DNA from: an uncultured Olsenella sp.
GTDB taxonomy: Bacteria; Actinomycetota; Coriobacteriia; Coriobacteriales; Atopobiaceae
Length of the DNA: 64,000 bases
Reading direction: 5' to 3'
NCBI GenBank assembly: GCA_949287905.1
Contig: CASEHX010000016.1
Span: 79,503-143,502 of the forward strand
Part shown: positions 1 to 8,554 of the stretch, one piece after another
Layout of the letters: each line of letters begins with the position of its first letter
Position numbering within the stretch: the first letter of the stretch is position 1
The notes under the pieces: generated by a model
Databases searched by the model: none
Seen by the model: the letters and a program-made list of their open reading frames with translations, nothing else
What the model was told of the DNA's origin: nothing
Position numbers and translations under genes: made by a program

Positions 1-326
1 TTCTGCTGCTCGAGCGCGGTGAGGTTGGCGTGTGGGTCGTCTTTGTCATTCTCGTGCGCGAGTTCCTCGTGAGCGCCCTGCGCATGGTCGCGAGCGCCAA
101 CGGCGAGGTGATTGCCGCGGACAAGCTCGGCAAGGCAAAGACTGCGGTCACGATGGTTGCCCTCTGCGGCTTCTACCTCGCCTACGCGCTCCTCTCGCTG
201 GGGCTTGACCTTGGCTATGCGGTTGGTCTTGTCGCCTGGGCCCTCATGGTCGCGGCCGTCGTGCTTACCGTGGTCTCGGGCGTGCAGTACTTCTGGAACG
301 CCCGTCACGTCGTCTTCGGGAGATAG
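1..326 (+). CDS. pgsA: CDP-diacylglycerol-glycerol-3-phosphate 3-phosphatidyltransferase, C-terminal part
   Basis: The reading frame is already open at base 3 and ends at the TAG at 324-326, so only about 107 C-terminal residues are present. The protein is an integral membrane enzyme that makes phosphatidylglycerophosphate from CDP-diacylglycerol. The segment REFLVSALRMVA followed by VIAADKLGKAKT is typical of the back half of PgsA, and three hydrophobic stretches follow. The catalytic DG-AR-G-D-D motif lies outside the window. It sits directly before the cinA-type gene, and pgsA-cinA-recA is a common bacterial order. A second, complete paralogue is present at 21639-22370. Confidence 0.85.
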   Translation, partial: LLLERGEVGVWVVFVILVREFLVSALRMVASANGEVIAADKLGKAKTAVTMVALCGFYLAYALLSLGLDLGYAVGLVAWALMVAAVVLTVVSGVQYFWNARHVVFGR

Positions 327-328
327 CG

Positions 329-850
329 ATGGGGGAGCGCTCGATCTTCTCGGACGATCCCGGTCTCTATGATTCCTGCTCTGACCTGCTCGAACGAGCT
401 CGCAGACGCGGTCTCACGCTGGGAGCCGCCGAGTCGTGCACGGGCGGGCTCGTGTGTGCCTGCCTGACTGCCGTTCCCGGCTCCTCGGACGTCGTGAGGG
501 GCGGGGTCGTGAGCTATGCCGTTCCGGTCAAGAGGTCCGTGCTCGGCGTCTCCGGTGACGTTCTCGACGAGCCGGCGCTCGGCGCCGTCTCCGGGCAGTG
601 CGCGGAGCAGATGGCGGAGGGCGTGCGTCGTACGGTCGGTTGCGACGTCTCGGTCTCCGTGACGGGCATCGCCGGGCCCGGCGGGGAGGAGCCCGGAAAG
701 CCCGTGGGCACCGTGTGGTTTGGGGTGTGCTCCCCGCGGGGAACGCGGTCCAGGCTCCTCGTCTTCGAGGGCGACCGTGCGCGCGTGCGCCACGAGGCCG
801 TGCGCGCCGCCGTGGGGCTCCTCTCCGAGGAGCTCATGGAGATGTCGTGA
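329..850 (+). CDS. cinA: CinA C-terminal domain amidohydrolase (nicotinamide-nucleotide amidase family)
   Basis: The 173-residue product is the stand-alone C-terminal CinA domain (PncC family). In characterised members it deamidates NMN to NaMN as part of pyridine nucleotide salvage. AAESCTGGL near residues 32-40 and SVTGIAGPGG near residues 109-118 are the family signatures. The N-terminal MoCF-like domain of full CinA is absent. The start lies two bases after the pgsA stop, with a GGGAG-like ribosome site inside the end of pgsA, so translation is probably coupled. The gene precedes recA but is separated from it by a hairpin and a separate promoter. Confidence 0.88.
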   Translation: MGERSIFSDDPGLYDSCSDLLERARRRGLTLGAAESCTGGLVCACLTAVPGSSDVVRGGVVSYAVPVKRSVLGVSGDVLDEPALGAVSGQCAEQMAEGVRRTVGCDVSVSVTGIAGPGGEEPGKPVGTVWFGVCSPRGTRSRLLVFEGDRARVRHEAVRAAVGLLSEELMEMS

Positions 851-882
851 CGGGTGCCCGCTGACCCACCTCCGGGACGCAT

Positions 883-901
883 GGGGGCCGGCGCCCCCTT
901 T
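883..901 (+). terminator. Possible intrinsic terminator after cinA
   Basis: A 6-bp all-GC stem (GGGGGC/GCCCCC) closes a CGGC tetraloop and is followed by only three T residues. It lies about 30 bases after the cinA stop and would separate the pgsA-cinA unit from recA. The short T tract makes its efficiency uncertain. Confidence 0.45.
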
Positions 902-1008
902 CTGGCAGAACCCGTCTTCCTTGCTCCCTCTGGAAGGTTGAGGCAAGCCTGCGTGAGGCAGGCGTCAGCTCCGTGCGAGCCGGCTTGACTACTCTTGACG
1001 TGCGTCTG

Positions 1009-1037
1009 TTGACGCAGAACGGTTGTTCGCCTATCAT
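1009..1037 (+). promoter_or_regulatory. recA promoter with LexA operator (SOS box)
   Basis: A -35 hexamer TTGACG (1009-1014) and a -10 hexamer TATCAT (1032-1037) are separated by 17 bases. The spacer contains GAACGGTTGTTC at 1017-1028, a perfect match to the GAAC-N4-GTTC SOS box of actinobacteria and Bacillus. LexA bound there would block RNA polymerase directly. A lexA gene is present at 10636-11280. Confidence 0.85.
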
Positions 1038-1067
1038 CTGAGCGGAAATCGAAACGAGGGAGTGAGC

Positions 1068-2165
1068 ATGGCCAAGAGCAAGGGCATCACCAAGGAGATT
1101 CGTCCCCGCACCACGGGCGAGGAGCGTGACAAGGTGCTTGCCGCAACCACCGATGAGATCGAGAAGAAGTTTGGCAAGGGTGCCATCATGCGCTTTGGCG
1201 ACGAGGGCCCGAGCCTCGAGGTCGAGGCGATCCCCACGGGGTCGATCGCGCTCGACATCGCCCTGGGCATCGGCGGAGTCCCCCGTGGCCGCATCATAGA
1301 GATCTACGGTCCGGAATCCTCGGGTAAGACGACCCTCTCCCTCGAGATTCTCGCTGAGGCCCAGGCGATGGGCGGCATCGTCGCCTTCATCGACGCCGAG
1401 CACGCGCTCGACCCCGGCTATGCCGCCCGCATCGGCGTGGACATCGACGAGGTGCTCATCTCCCAGCCCGATACCGGCGAGCAGGCGCTCGAGATCTGCG
1501 ACATGCTCGTCCGCTCGGGCGCCATCGACGTCGTCGTCGTGGACTCCGTCGCGGCGCTCACGCCACGCGCCGAGATCGAGGGAGAGATCGGCGACTCCAC
1601 CGTCGGCCTCCAGGCTCGCCTCATGAGCCAGGCGCTCCGCAAGCTCGCTGGCTCGCTCTCCAAGTCAAACACCACCTGCATCTTCATCAACCAGCTGCGC
1701 GAGAAGATCGGCGTGATGTTCGGAAACCCCGAGACCACCCCCGGCGGCCGCGCGCTCAAGTTCTTCTCCTCCGTGCGCATGGACATCCGCAAGATCGACA
1801 CCATCAAGTCGAACAACGAGGTGATCGGCAACCGGGTGCGCGTCAAGGTCGTCAAGAACAAGGTCGCCCCTCCGTTCAAGCAGGCCGAGTTCGACATCAT
1901 GTACGGCCTCGGCATATCGAAGGAGGGCTCGATCCTCGACACCGCCGTCGCCCTCGACATCGTCAACAAGTCCGGTGCGTGGTTCACCTACGAGACCGAG
2001 CGCCTGGGACAGGGCCGCGAGGCGGCCAAGGAGTTCCTCTCCTCTCACCCGGAGCTCCTCGAAGAGATCGACCACAAGGTTCGCGTGGCCTCCGGCCTCG
2101 AGCTCGGTGACGAGCGCGTGGGCGAGCCGGTCGAGCCCGGGGCGCCTGAGGCCGTGGAGTCGTGA
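1068..2165 (+). CDS. recA: Recombinase RecA
   Basis: RecA forms ATP-dependent filaments on single-stranded DNA, drives strand exchange and triggers LexA self-cleavage. The 365-residue product has the Walker A motif [10 protein letters not shown], the VVVDSVAAL Walker B region and the [16 protein letters not shown]-binding loop segment. The ATG at 1068 is preferred to upstream in-frame codons because GAGGG lies seven bases before it and the translation then begins MAKSKG. Expression is SOS-controlled by the operator in its promoter. recX starts inside its last codons, so the two are co-translated. Confidence 0.98.
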   Translation: MAKSKGITKEIRPRTTGEERDKVLAATTDEIEKKFGKGAIMRFGDEGPSLEVEAIPTGSIALDIALGIGGVPRGRIIEIYGPESSGKTTLSLEILAEAQAMGGIVAFIDAEHALDPGYAARIGVDIDEVLISQPDTGEQALEICDMLVRSGAIDVVVVDSVAALTPRAEIEGEIGDSTVGLQARLMSQALRKLAGSLSKSNTTCIFINQLREKIGVMFGNPETTPGGRALKFFSSVRMDIRKIDTIKSNNEVIGNRVRVKVVKNKVAPPFKQAEFDIMYGLGISKEGSILDTAVALDIVNKSGAWFTYETERLGQGREAAKEFLSSHPELLEEIDHKVRVASGLELGDERVGEPVEPGAPEAVES

Positions 2166-2839
2166 GCGACCCCAGCTTCTCCTGGTCTGTCGAGCTTCCC
2201 TCCCGCGGGGCGCGCCCCGCGGGAGGGCGTCGCGCCAGAGCGGAGCTCAGGATTTCCTCCGGGGTAGGGGGCGACGAGCTCCTGACGGTCCCCGTGACCG
2301 TCGGGAGAAGGCTCGCGGACCTCTCCAAGAGCGACACCGGGCCTGCTTCGAGGGCCGAGCTCCTCTATCGACTCGGCGATGCGTCTCGCTCGTGCGCCCA
2401 TGCTCGAATGGAGGAGCTCGTGGGCAGACGTGACTATTCCGCCCATGAGCTCTCGTCGCGCCTGCTCGAGGACGGGTACTCTCACGTCGTCGTGGAATCC
2501 GTCGTCGGTCGTGCCCGCGAGGTCGGCATCGTTGACGACGCCCGCTTCGGTGCCGCGTTCGCTCGCTCGAAGGTGCTCTCCGGATGGGGGAGGATGAAGA
2601 TCGAGCGCGAGCTCAGGCGCCGTGGGGTGGACCCGTTGGACGTTCCCGGCTGGCCGGAGGAGTTTGCGACCGAGGACGAGGAGCGCGAGCGGGCCCTCTC
2701 CCTGGCCTCGCGCAGGCGGCTCAGCGGCAAGAACGACTATCAGAAGATCGCTCGCTTCCTCTGTGCCCGCGGCTTCTCGCCGGGGCTTGCCACCTCCGTC
2801 GCGCGAGAGGTTCTGGCGGGGGAGTCGGAGGCACGTTAG
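2162..2839 (+). CDS. recX: Recombination regulatory protein RecX
   Basis: RecX binds RecA filaments and inhibits strand exchange. The GTG start overlaps the recA stop by four bases (GTGA), the usual coupled arrangement. The 225-residue product carries the RecX helical repeats: [18 protein letters not shown] near residue 88, [20 protein letters not shown] near residue 124, and a third repeat with [17 protein letters not shown] near residue 188. The first ~65 residues are poorly conserved. Alternative internal starts exist but overlap coupling favours this one. Confidence 0.93.
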   Translation: MSDPSFSWSVELPSRGARPAGGRRARAELRISSGVGGDELLTVPVTVGRRLADLSKSDTGPASRAELLYRLGDASRSCAHARMEELVGRRDYSAHELSSRLLEDGYSHVVVESVVGRAREVGIVDDARFGAAFARSKVLSGWGRMKIERELRRRGVDPLDVPGWPEEFATEDEERERALSLASRRRLSGKNDYQKIARFLCARGFSPGLATSVAREVLAGESEAR

Positions 2840-3177
2840 CCTGACGTCAGCCTCCCGAGGGGAGCGCGTCCCCTCTCGACCCTGGGCCTCCCCAAGCCTC
2901 GCGCAAGCATCTCCATCGTGTTGGAATCGGTCCCGCACGTACCGCTTTTCCTGCGGCGCATTTGACAGAACGCTTACATCGGGGCTAGGATAGGACTGCT
3001 CGTGGAGCGCATTCTCTCGCTGGCATGCCAGCTGCTGATTTTGTTATCTCGTCACGTTAGCTGCTATACCCGCACCATGCGGCATAGGCGTCATGACTGC
3101 TCCTCCACGGCGGGTTCCGTCGCGCGTTCGCGCACGGTCTCCTGAACCCCCGAAGACTTGAACCTTGAGGAGCGGAC
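2840..3177 (+). promoter_or_regulatory. rny upstream region: hairpin, promoter and palindrome
   Basis: This 338-base gap has no convincing gene. A GC hairpin (GAGGGGA/TCCCCTC, 2857-2875) follows recX but lacks a T tract. TTGACA at 2962-2967 and TAGGAT at 2986-2991, spaced 18 bases, form a good sigma-A-type promoter for rny. A perfect 14-bp palindrome GCTGGCATGCCAGC at 3019-3032 lies about 20 bases after the predicted start site and could be an operator or leader structure. GAGGAG at about 3168-3173 is the ribosome site. Confidence 0.6.
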
Positions 3178-4740
3178 ATGACAGATCCCATTACCATCGT
3201 GGTTGGGGCGGTGTGCCTCATAGTGGGCGCAGCCCTCGTGTACTTCCTGCTTGCCGGCAAGAGCGGCTCTCGTCTCAAGGACGCCGAGGCCCAGCTCGCC
3301 TCCGCGCGGAGCGAGGCCGACCGCATCACCCAGGAGGCCAGGCGCCAGGCCGAGAGCGCAAAGAAGGAGGCGCTCCTCGAGGCCAAGGAGCAGATCCTCC
3401 AGCTCAAGCAGAACTCCGAGGCCGAGGAGAAGAAGCGCAAGGGCGAGCTCCAGAACCTCGAGAACCGCATCATGCAGCGTGAGGAGTCCCTCGACCATCG
3501 CAACGACGCCCTCGATCGTCGCGAGCACCAGCTCTCGAGCCTGCAGGGCCAGCTCGACCGTCGCAAGAACGACCTTGACGAGATGATCGAGCGCCAGGGC
3601 GCCGAGCTCGAGCGCATCGCCGGCCTCTCGTCCGACGAGGCTCATGACGAGCTTCTCGCCCGCGTCCGCGCCGAGTCCGTTCGCGAGGAGGCCCAGATCC
3701 TCCGCGAGTCCGAGCAGAGCGTCCGTGCCCAGGCGGACAAGATGGCGCGTGAGATCGTGTCGACGGCCATTCAGCGCTGCGCGGCAGACCAGGCCGGCGA
3801 AATCACGGTCACGTCCGTCCACATCCCCTCCGATGACCTCAAGGGCCGCATCATCGGTCGCGAGGGCCGCAACATCCGCACCTTCGAGCAGGTCTCCGGC
3901 GTCTCCCTCGTCATCGACGACACCCCCGAGACCGTCGTCCTCTCGAGCTTTGACCCCGTCCGTCGCGAGACCGCGCGCGTCGCGCTCGAGAACCTCATCG
4001 CAGACGGCCGCATTCACCCGGCTCGCATCGAGGAGCTCTACAAGAAGGCCGAGGCGCTGGTCGCCGAGCGCGTTCGCGAGGCCGGCGAGCAGGCCGCCTT
4101 CGACGCGGGCATTCACGACCTGCACCCGGAGCTCGTGAAGACCCTCGGCGCGCTGCGCTACCGCACCTCCTTCGGTCAGAACGTGCTCTCGCACTCCGTC
4201 CAGGTCTCCGCTCTCTGCGGCATCATGGCGTCCGAGCTCGGCCTCGACGAGGGTCCCGCCAAGCGCGCCGGCCTCCTGCACGACCTCGGCAAGGCCATCG
4301 ACCACGAGGTCGAGGGACCGCATGCCGTGATCGGCGCCGACCTCGCCCGTCGTTACGGCGAGCGTCCCGAGATCGTGCACGCCATCGAGGCGCACCACGC
4401 CGACGTCGACCCCGACACCGTCCTCGACGTCCTCGTCCAGGCCGCCGACGCCATCTCCGCCGCCCGTCCCGGCGCCCGCCGCGAGTCCGCCGAGAACTAC
4501 ATCAAGCGCCTCGAGAAGCTCGAGGAGATCTCCAACGCCCACGAGGGCGTCGAGCGCACGTACGCGATGCAGGCGGGCCGCGAGCTTCACGTCATGGTCG
4601 AGCCCGAGAAGATCTCCGACGCCCAGGCGACGGTTCTCGCCCACGACATCGCCAAGCAGATCGAGGACGAGATGGAGTATCCCGGCCAGGTCCGCGTTGT
4701 CGTCATTCGCGAGTCCCGTGCCGTCGACGTTGCCAAGTAG
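3178..4740 (+). CDS. rny: Ribonuclease Y
   Basis: RNase Y is a membrane-anchored endoribonuclease that starts mRNA decay. The 520-residue product has an N-terminal transmembrane helix (about residues 3-25), a long charged coiled coil (about 30-200), a KH domain containing GRIIGREGRNIR, and an HD domain with H368-D369 in LLHDLGKAIDH. Length and order match the family. The ATG at 3178 is preceded by a GGAG ribosome site. It probably begins a unit continuing through the GHKL protein, spoVS and miaB-miaA-hflX. Confidence 0.97.
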   Translation: MTDPITIVVGAVCLIVGAALVYFLLAGKSGSRLKDAEAQLASARSEADRITQEARRQAESAKKEALLEAKEQILQLKQNSEAEEKKRKGELQNLENRIMQREESLDHRNDALDRREHQLSSLQGQLDRRKNDLDEMIERQGAELERIAGLSSDEAHDELLARVRAESVREEAQILRESEQSVRAQADKMAREIVSTAIQRCAADQAGEITVTSVHIPSDDLKGRIIGREGRNIRTFEQVSGVSLVIDDTPETVVLSSFDPVRRETARVALENLIADGRIHPARIEELYKKAEALVAERVREAGEQAAFDAGIHDLHPELVKTLGALRYRTSFGQNVLSHSVQVSALCGIMASELGLDEGPAKRAGLLHDLGKAIDHEVEGPHAVIGADLARRYGERPEIVHAIEAHHADVDPDTVLDVLVQAADAISAARPGARRESAENYIKRLEKLEEISNAHEGVERTYAMQAGRELHVMVEPEKISDAQATVLAHDIAKQIEDEMEYPGQVRVVVIRESRAVDVAK

Positions 4741-4744
4741 GCGC

Positions 4745-5833
4745 ATGTCCCTTTCATCTTCAGATCTGGCGGGCTTTGTCTCCTCCATGGGGGGAGACAA
4801 AGCCCTTCGCGTTGAGGAGCGTCTCGGCGAGGGGTTCGTGAGGCTCAGGGTCTCTGAGGCCGAGCGCCGCCAGGCCGCCCAGGACGTGCGCAGTGTCGAG
4901 GACGCCCTGATCGAGCTTCTCCGCAACGCCCGTGACGCCGGCGCGCGGCACATCTACGTCGCCACGTCACGCGAGGGCGACCTCAGGACCACGGTCGTGC
5001 TCGATGACGGCTCCGGCATCCCGCGTGACATGCATGAGCGCGTCTTCGAGGCTCGCGTCACCTCCAAGCTCGACTCCGTGCACATGGACCGTTGGGGCAT
5101 TCACGGACGGGGCATGGCGCTCTTCTCCATCAGGGAGAACGCGGTCTGCGCCGAGGTCATCTCCTCGGATCCGGGGAAGGGCTCCTCCATCCGCGTCGTG
5201 ACGGACGCCACGCGCCTTCCCGAGCGGGCCGACCAGTCCAGCTGGCCCGAGCTCGGGATCGGAGAGGAGGGGCGCGAGGCCTGCGTGAGGGGTCCCCACA
5301 ACATGGTCAGGACCTGTTGCGAGTTCGCGCTCGAGTCGCGCGGGGAGTGCGAGGTCTACTTCGGGTCTCCCGCGGAGGTTGTCGCCACGGCCCGCGCGCG
5401 TGCCCGCTCTTCCGTCGACGGCTCGGAGATGCTGTTCTTGGACACCCTGGAGAGCCTCCCGGTTCTCGAGCGCCTCTGGGCCGCCGCCGACGCTCGCGAG
5501 CTCTGCGAGCAGGCGGGCTCTCTGGGCCTCCAGATGTCCGAGCGCACGTCGCACAGGATCGTGTCGGGCCAGATCGCGCCCCTGAGAAGCGTTCTCTCCC
5601 GGCTCACCGAGCGATCCTCCTCCGAGCGGGGCGCCCAACGTGACGTTGACCTCATGCGCGACAGGAGGGGGCTCAGGCTCGCCCCCTCCGACGTCGAGGA
5701 GTTCTCCGAGCTCATGCGACGTGACTTCTCCCTGCTCGCCGAGCGCTACTACCTCGAGCTTCAGGGCGGGCCGCTGGTGAGGGCAAACGGTCAGCGGGTC
5801 GTCGTCACCTTTAACATCGCGTCGCCGGACTAG
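4745..5833 (+). CDS. Orphan GHKL (HATPase_c) ATP-binding protein
   Basis: The 362-residue product has an N-terminal Bergerat ATP-binding fold: N box with E57 and N61 (ALIELLRN), D87-D88-G in VVLDDGSGIP, and the lid GIHGRGMA at 118-125. This resembles the ATPase of MutL-like or MORC-like GHKL proteins more than a sensor kinase, because no phosphoacceptor histidine domain precedes it and no response regulator is nearby. The C-terminal ~200 residues are not recognised. It starts four bases after the rny stop; an earlier in-frame start inside rny is less likely. The cellular role is unknown; its location suggests a link to RNA metabolism or development-like regulation. Confidence 0.75.
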   Translation: MSLSSSDLAGFVSSMGGDKALRVEERLGEGFVRLRVSEAERRQAAQDVRSVEDALIELLRNARDAGARHIYVATSREGDLRTTVVLDDGSGIPRDMHERVFEARVTSKLDSVHMDRWGIHGRGMALFSIRENAVCAEVISSDPGKGSSIRVVTDATRLPERADQSSWPELGIGEEGREACVRGPHNMVRTCCEFALESRGECEVYFGSPAEVVATARARARSSVDGSEMLFLDTLESLPVLERLWAAADARELCEQAGSLGLQMSERTSHRIVSGQIAPLRSVLSRLTERSSSERGAQRDVDLMRDRRGLRLAPSDVEEFSELMRRDFSLLAERYYLELQGGPLVRANGQRVVVTFNIASPD

Positions 5834-5925
5834 CGAGCTTCTCAGCGCATGCCGCAACAAGTAGAATCATGACATCAACCATACATTCGCAGCAGTATCG
5901 CCACGAATTCGCAGCAGGGAGCTAC

Positions 5926-6240
5926 ATGGACTATCTGAAGGTATCGAGCAAGTCGTCACCGGCGTCCGTCGCCGGAGCCATTGCCGGACTCGTCAAGGAC
6001 GGAATGCCCGTCAACATCCAGTGCGTCGGCGCCGGTGCGGTCAACCAGGCCATCAAGGCCGTCGCCATCGCCCGTGGCTTCCTCATACCCACCGGCATCG
6101 ACATCTCGTGCGCGCCGACCTTCTCGGATGTCGAGATCGGCGGGGAGAGCCGCACCGCCATTCGCATCGCTGTCTACGTGCACCGCATCACCGCTCCCAC
6201 CGCCGTGTCCGGCGCCTCGTCCGAGGCGGTTGATGCCTGA
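5926..6240 (+). CDS. spoVS: Stage V sporulation protein S family (SpoVS)
   Basis: SpoVS is a small Alba-like fold protein that affects sporulation and cell division in Bacillus; its molecular activity is not settled. The product has the family core MDYLKVSSKSSPASVAGAIAG and VKAVA-like and GIDISCAPTF-type segments. The ATG at 5926 was chosen because it gives the canonical N terminus and has GGGAG four bases ahead; an ATG at 5869 would add 19 atypical residues. The 104-residue product is slightly longer than the ~86-residue Bacillus form because of an alanine/serine-rich tail. Its stop overlaps the miaB start by one base. Confidence 0.9.
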   Translation: MDYLKVSSKSSPASVAGAIAGLVKDGMPVNIQCVGAGAVNQAIKAVAIARGFLIPTGIDISCAPTFSDVEIGGESRTAIRIAVYVHRITAPTAVSGASSEAVDA

Positions 6241-7607
6241 TGGAGCAGCCCAGGGAGCTTGTGGGCAAGACCTACTTCGTGAGGACCTTCGGGTGCCAGA
6301 TGAACCTCCACGACTCAGAGCGCGTCGCCGGCGTGCTGGACGCCTGCGGGTGCATCTGCGTCGACGACCCCGATCAGGCGGACATCGTCGTCTTCATGAC
6401 CTGCTGCGTCCGTGAGAAGGCCGACCAGCACCTCTATGGCCAGGCGTCCGCCATGGTGAGCGCTCCCACGCCGCCCTCGGGCCGCCGCGTCGTCGCCATC
6501 GGCGGCTGCATCGCCCAGAGGGACGGCGAGAAGATCCGCGAGCACGTGGCCTGTGCGGACGTCGTCTTTGGCACGAGCGCCATCGAGAGCCTCCCCACGC
6601 TTCTCGCGGACGCCTTCACCGGTGACGGCTCCCGCGCCGAGGTGGACACCGTCGAGGAGGGTCGCTCCTTCTCCACCGACCTCCCGAGCCACCGTGCTCA
6701 GCGCTTCCATGCCTGGGTGCCCATCATGACCGGCTGCGACAACTTCTGCACTTACTGCATCGTGCCGTATGTGCGCGGCCGCGAGAAGAGCCGCACGATG
6801 GAGAGCATCGTCTCCGAGGTCGAGGCCCTTGTCGCCGAGGGGGTGCGCGAGGTCACGCTCCTCGGTCAGAACGTCAACTCCTACGGGCGCAACATATACG
6901 GCGAGCCCCGCTTCGCCGAGCTGCTGCGAAGGGTGGGCGAGACGGGCATCGAGCGCATCCGCTTCACCTCGTCCAACCCCAAGGACCTCGACGATGACGT
7001 CATCCGCGCCATGTCCGAGGTTCCCGCCGTCATGCCGCATCTTCACCTCGCTGTTCAGAGCGGCTCGTCCCGGGTTCTCAAGGCCATGAACCGCAAGTAC
7101 ACGCGCGAGGAGTACCTCGAGCTCGTCGGTCGCCTGCGTGCCGCGATGCCGGAGCTCGCCCTCTCGACCGACATCATCGTCGGCTTTCCCGGCGAGACGG
7201 AGGAGGACTTCGAGGAGACGCTCTCGCTCGTGCGCGAGGCCGGATTCTCCTCGGCGTTCACCTTCATCTACTCCAGGAGGCCCGGCACCCCTGCGGCCAA
7301 GATGCCCGACGACACCCCCCGCGAGGTCATCCAGGAGCGCTTTGACCGCCTTGCCGACCTCGTCGCCGACCAGGCTCACGAGGCAAACCAGGCGGACCTC
7401 GGCCAGCTGGTGAGCGTTCTCGTGGAGGGCACCTCCAAGCGGGACCCCGGGATCATGGTCGGTCACAGCGAGAAGAACCGAACGGTTCACTTCTCGGCAC
7501 CCGTGGGACATGATCCCGAGAGCCTCATCGGCACGATCTGTGACGTCCGCGTCGAGGAGGCGCGCACGTGGTACCTCCGCGGAACGGTCGAGGGCGATCC
7601 CAGGTGA
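6240..7607 (+). CDS. miaB: tRNA-2-methylthio-N6-dimethylallyladenosine synthase MiaB
   Basis: MiaB is a radical-SAM methylthiotransferase that adds the 2-methylthio group to i6A37 of tRNAs. The 455-residue product has the N-terminal UPF0004 domain with cluster cysteines C19, C55 and C90, then the radical-SAM motif GCDNFCTYC (C166, C170, C173). A C-terminal TRAM region follows. The start overlaps the spoVS stop and the stop overlaps the miaA GTG start, so it lies inside a tightly coupled cluster with the enzyme that makes its substrate. Confidence 0.96.
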   Translation: MEQPRELVGKTYFVRTFGCQMNLHDSERVAGVLDACGCICVDDPDQADIVVFMTCCVREKADQHLYGQASAMVSAPTPPSGRRVVAIGGCIAQRDGEKIREHVACADVVFGTSAIESLPTLLADAFTGDGSRAEVDTVEEGRSFSTDLPSHRAQRFHAWVPIMTGCDNFCTYCIVPYVRGREKSRTMESIVSEVEALVAEGVREVTLLGQNVNSYGRNIYGEPRFAELLRRVGETGIERIRFTSSNPKDLDDDVIRAMSEVPAVMPHLHLAVQSGSSRVLKAMNRKYTREEYLELVGRLRAAMPELALSTDIIVGFPGETEEDFEETLSLVREAGFSSAFTFIYSRRPGTPAAKMPDDTPREVIQERFDRLADLVADQAHEANQADLGQLVSVLVEGTSKRDPGIMVGHSEKNRTVHFSAPVGHDPESLIGTICDVRVEEARTWYLRGTVEGDPR

Positions 7608-8554
7608 GCGCACGCCTCGAAGCGATCTGCATCGTCGGTCCCACCGCCTCCGGGAAGAGCGCGCTCGCGGACCTCGTTGCCTCGGAGCTCGGGAGCCCCG
7701 TGATCTCCGTCGACGCGATGCAGGTCTACCGGGGCATGGACATCGGCACCGCAAAGACGCCCGTTCATGAGCGTCGCGTGCCCCTGCTCATGGTCGACGT
7801 GGCCGACCCCGGCGAGGACTACTCGGTAAGGCTGTTCAGGGACGAGGCGAGGCGCTGCGTCGACGAGACCCTGGCGTCCGGGCTTACCCCGGTGCTCTGC
7901 GGCGGCACGGGCCTCTATCTCAACGCGGTCATCGACGAGATGGAGTTCCCCTCCGGCGAGCGAGGCAGCGAGCTTCGCGAAGGCTATGAGCGGCTTGCCC
8001 AAGAGTCGGGCCCCGGGGCCCTCCATGCCCTTCTCGCCGAGCGCGACCCGGAGAGCGCGGCCATCATCCACCCCAACAACGTGCGCAGGGTCGTGAGGGC
8101 CCTCGAGATGCACGAGGAGGGGTCCTCCTACGCCCGGCACCATGAGGGGCTCCACCGGCGCGCGTCCCACTATCGCGCGAGGCTGTGGGGGCTCACGATG
8201 AGTCGCGAGCGCCTCTACGAGCGCATCGACGCCCGAGTGGACGCCATGATGGCGACGGGGCTGCTCGACGAGGTCAGGGGGCTCGCCGCCCGCGGCCTCT
8301 CGGCGGACACGACCGCGGGGCAGGCCATCGGCTACAAGGAGCTCCTCGGCGTCCTCGACGGCGAAAGCTCGGTCGCCGAGGCGGTCGAGCTCATCAAGCG
8401 CCGGTCCAGGCGCTATGCCAAGCGCCAGCTGTCCTGGTTCAGGCATGACGGACGGGTCAGCTGGATCGACCTCGACGAGACCGACCTCGACGGTGCCCGT
8501 GAGCTGATTCTTCGCTCGGTGCGCTCGGGAGGTGGCGACGATGGGGCGCTTTAG
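7604..8554 (+). CDS. miaA: tRNA dimethylallyltransferase MiaA
   Basis: MiaA transfers a dimethylallyl group to N6 of A37 in tRNAs reading UNN codons, producing the MiaB substrate. The 316-residue product has the P-loop GPTASGKS at residues 12-19, the DAMQVYRGMDIGTAK segment and GGTGLYLNA. The GTG at 7604 overlaps the miaB stop (GTGA); a longer in-frame start at 7568 would read through miaB and add an arginine-rich stretch unlike the family. The 3' end overlaps hflX. Confidence 0.95.
   Translation: MSARLEAICIVGPTASGKSALADLVASELGSPVISVDAMQVYRGMDIGTAKTPVHERRVPLLMVDVADPGEDYSVRLFRDEARRCVDETLASGLTPVLCGGTGLYLNAVIDEMEFPSGERGSELREGYERLAQESGPGALHALLAERDPESAAIIHPNNVRRVVRALEMHEEGSSYARHHEGLHRRASHYRARLWGLTMSRERLYERIDARVDAMMATGLLDEVRGLAARGLSADTTAGQAIGYKELLGVLDGESSVAEAVELIKRRSRRYAKRQLSWFRHDGRVSWIDLDETDLDGARELILRSVRSGGGDDGAL

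Noticed and set aside
2857..2875. Hairpin after recX as an intrinsic terminator
   Set aside because: The 7-bp stem has no T tract, so I list it only as part of the rny upstream region.
3091..4953. Long minus-strand frame across rny
   Set aside because: It is a shadow of rny and part of the GHKL gene; no conserved motif.
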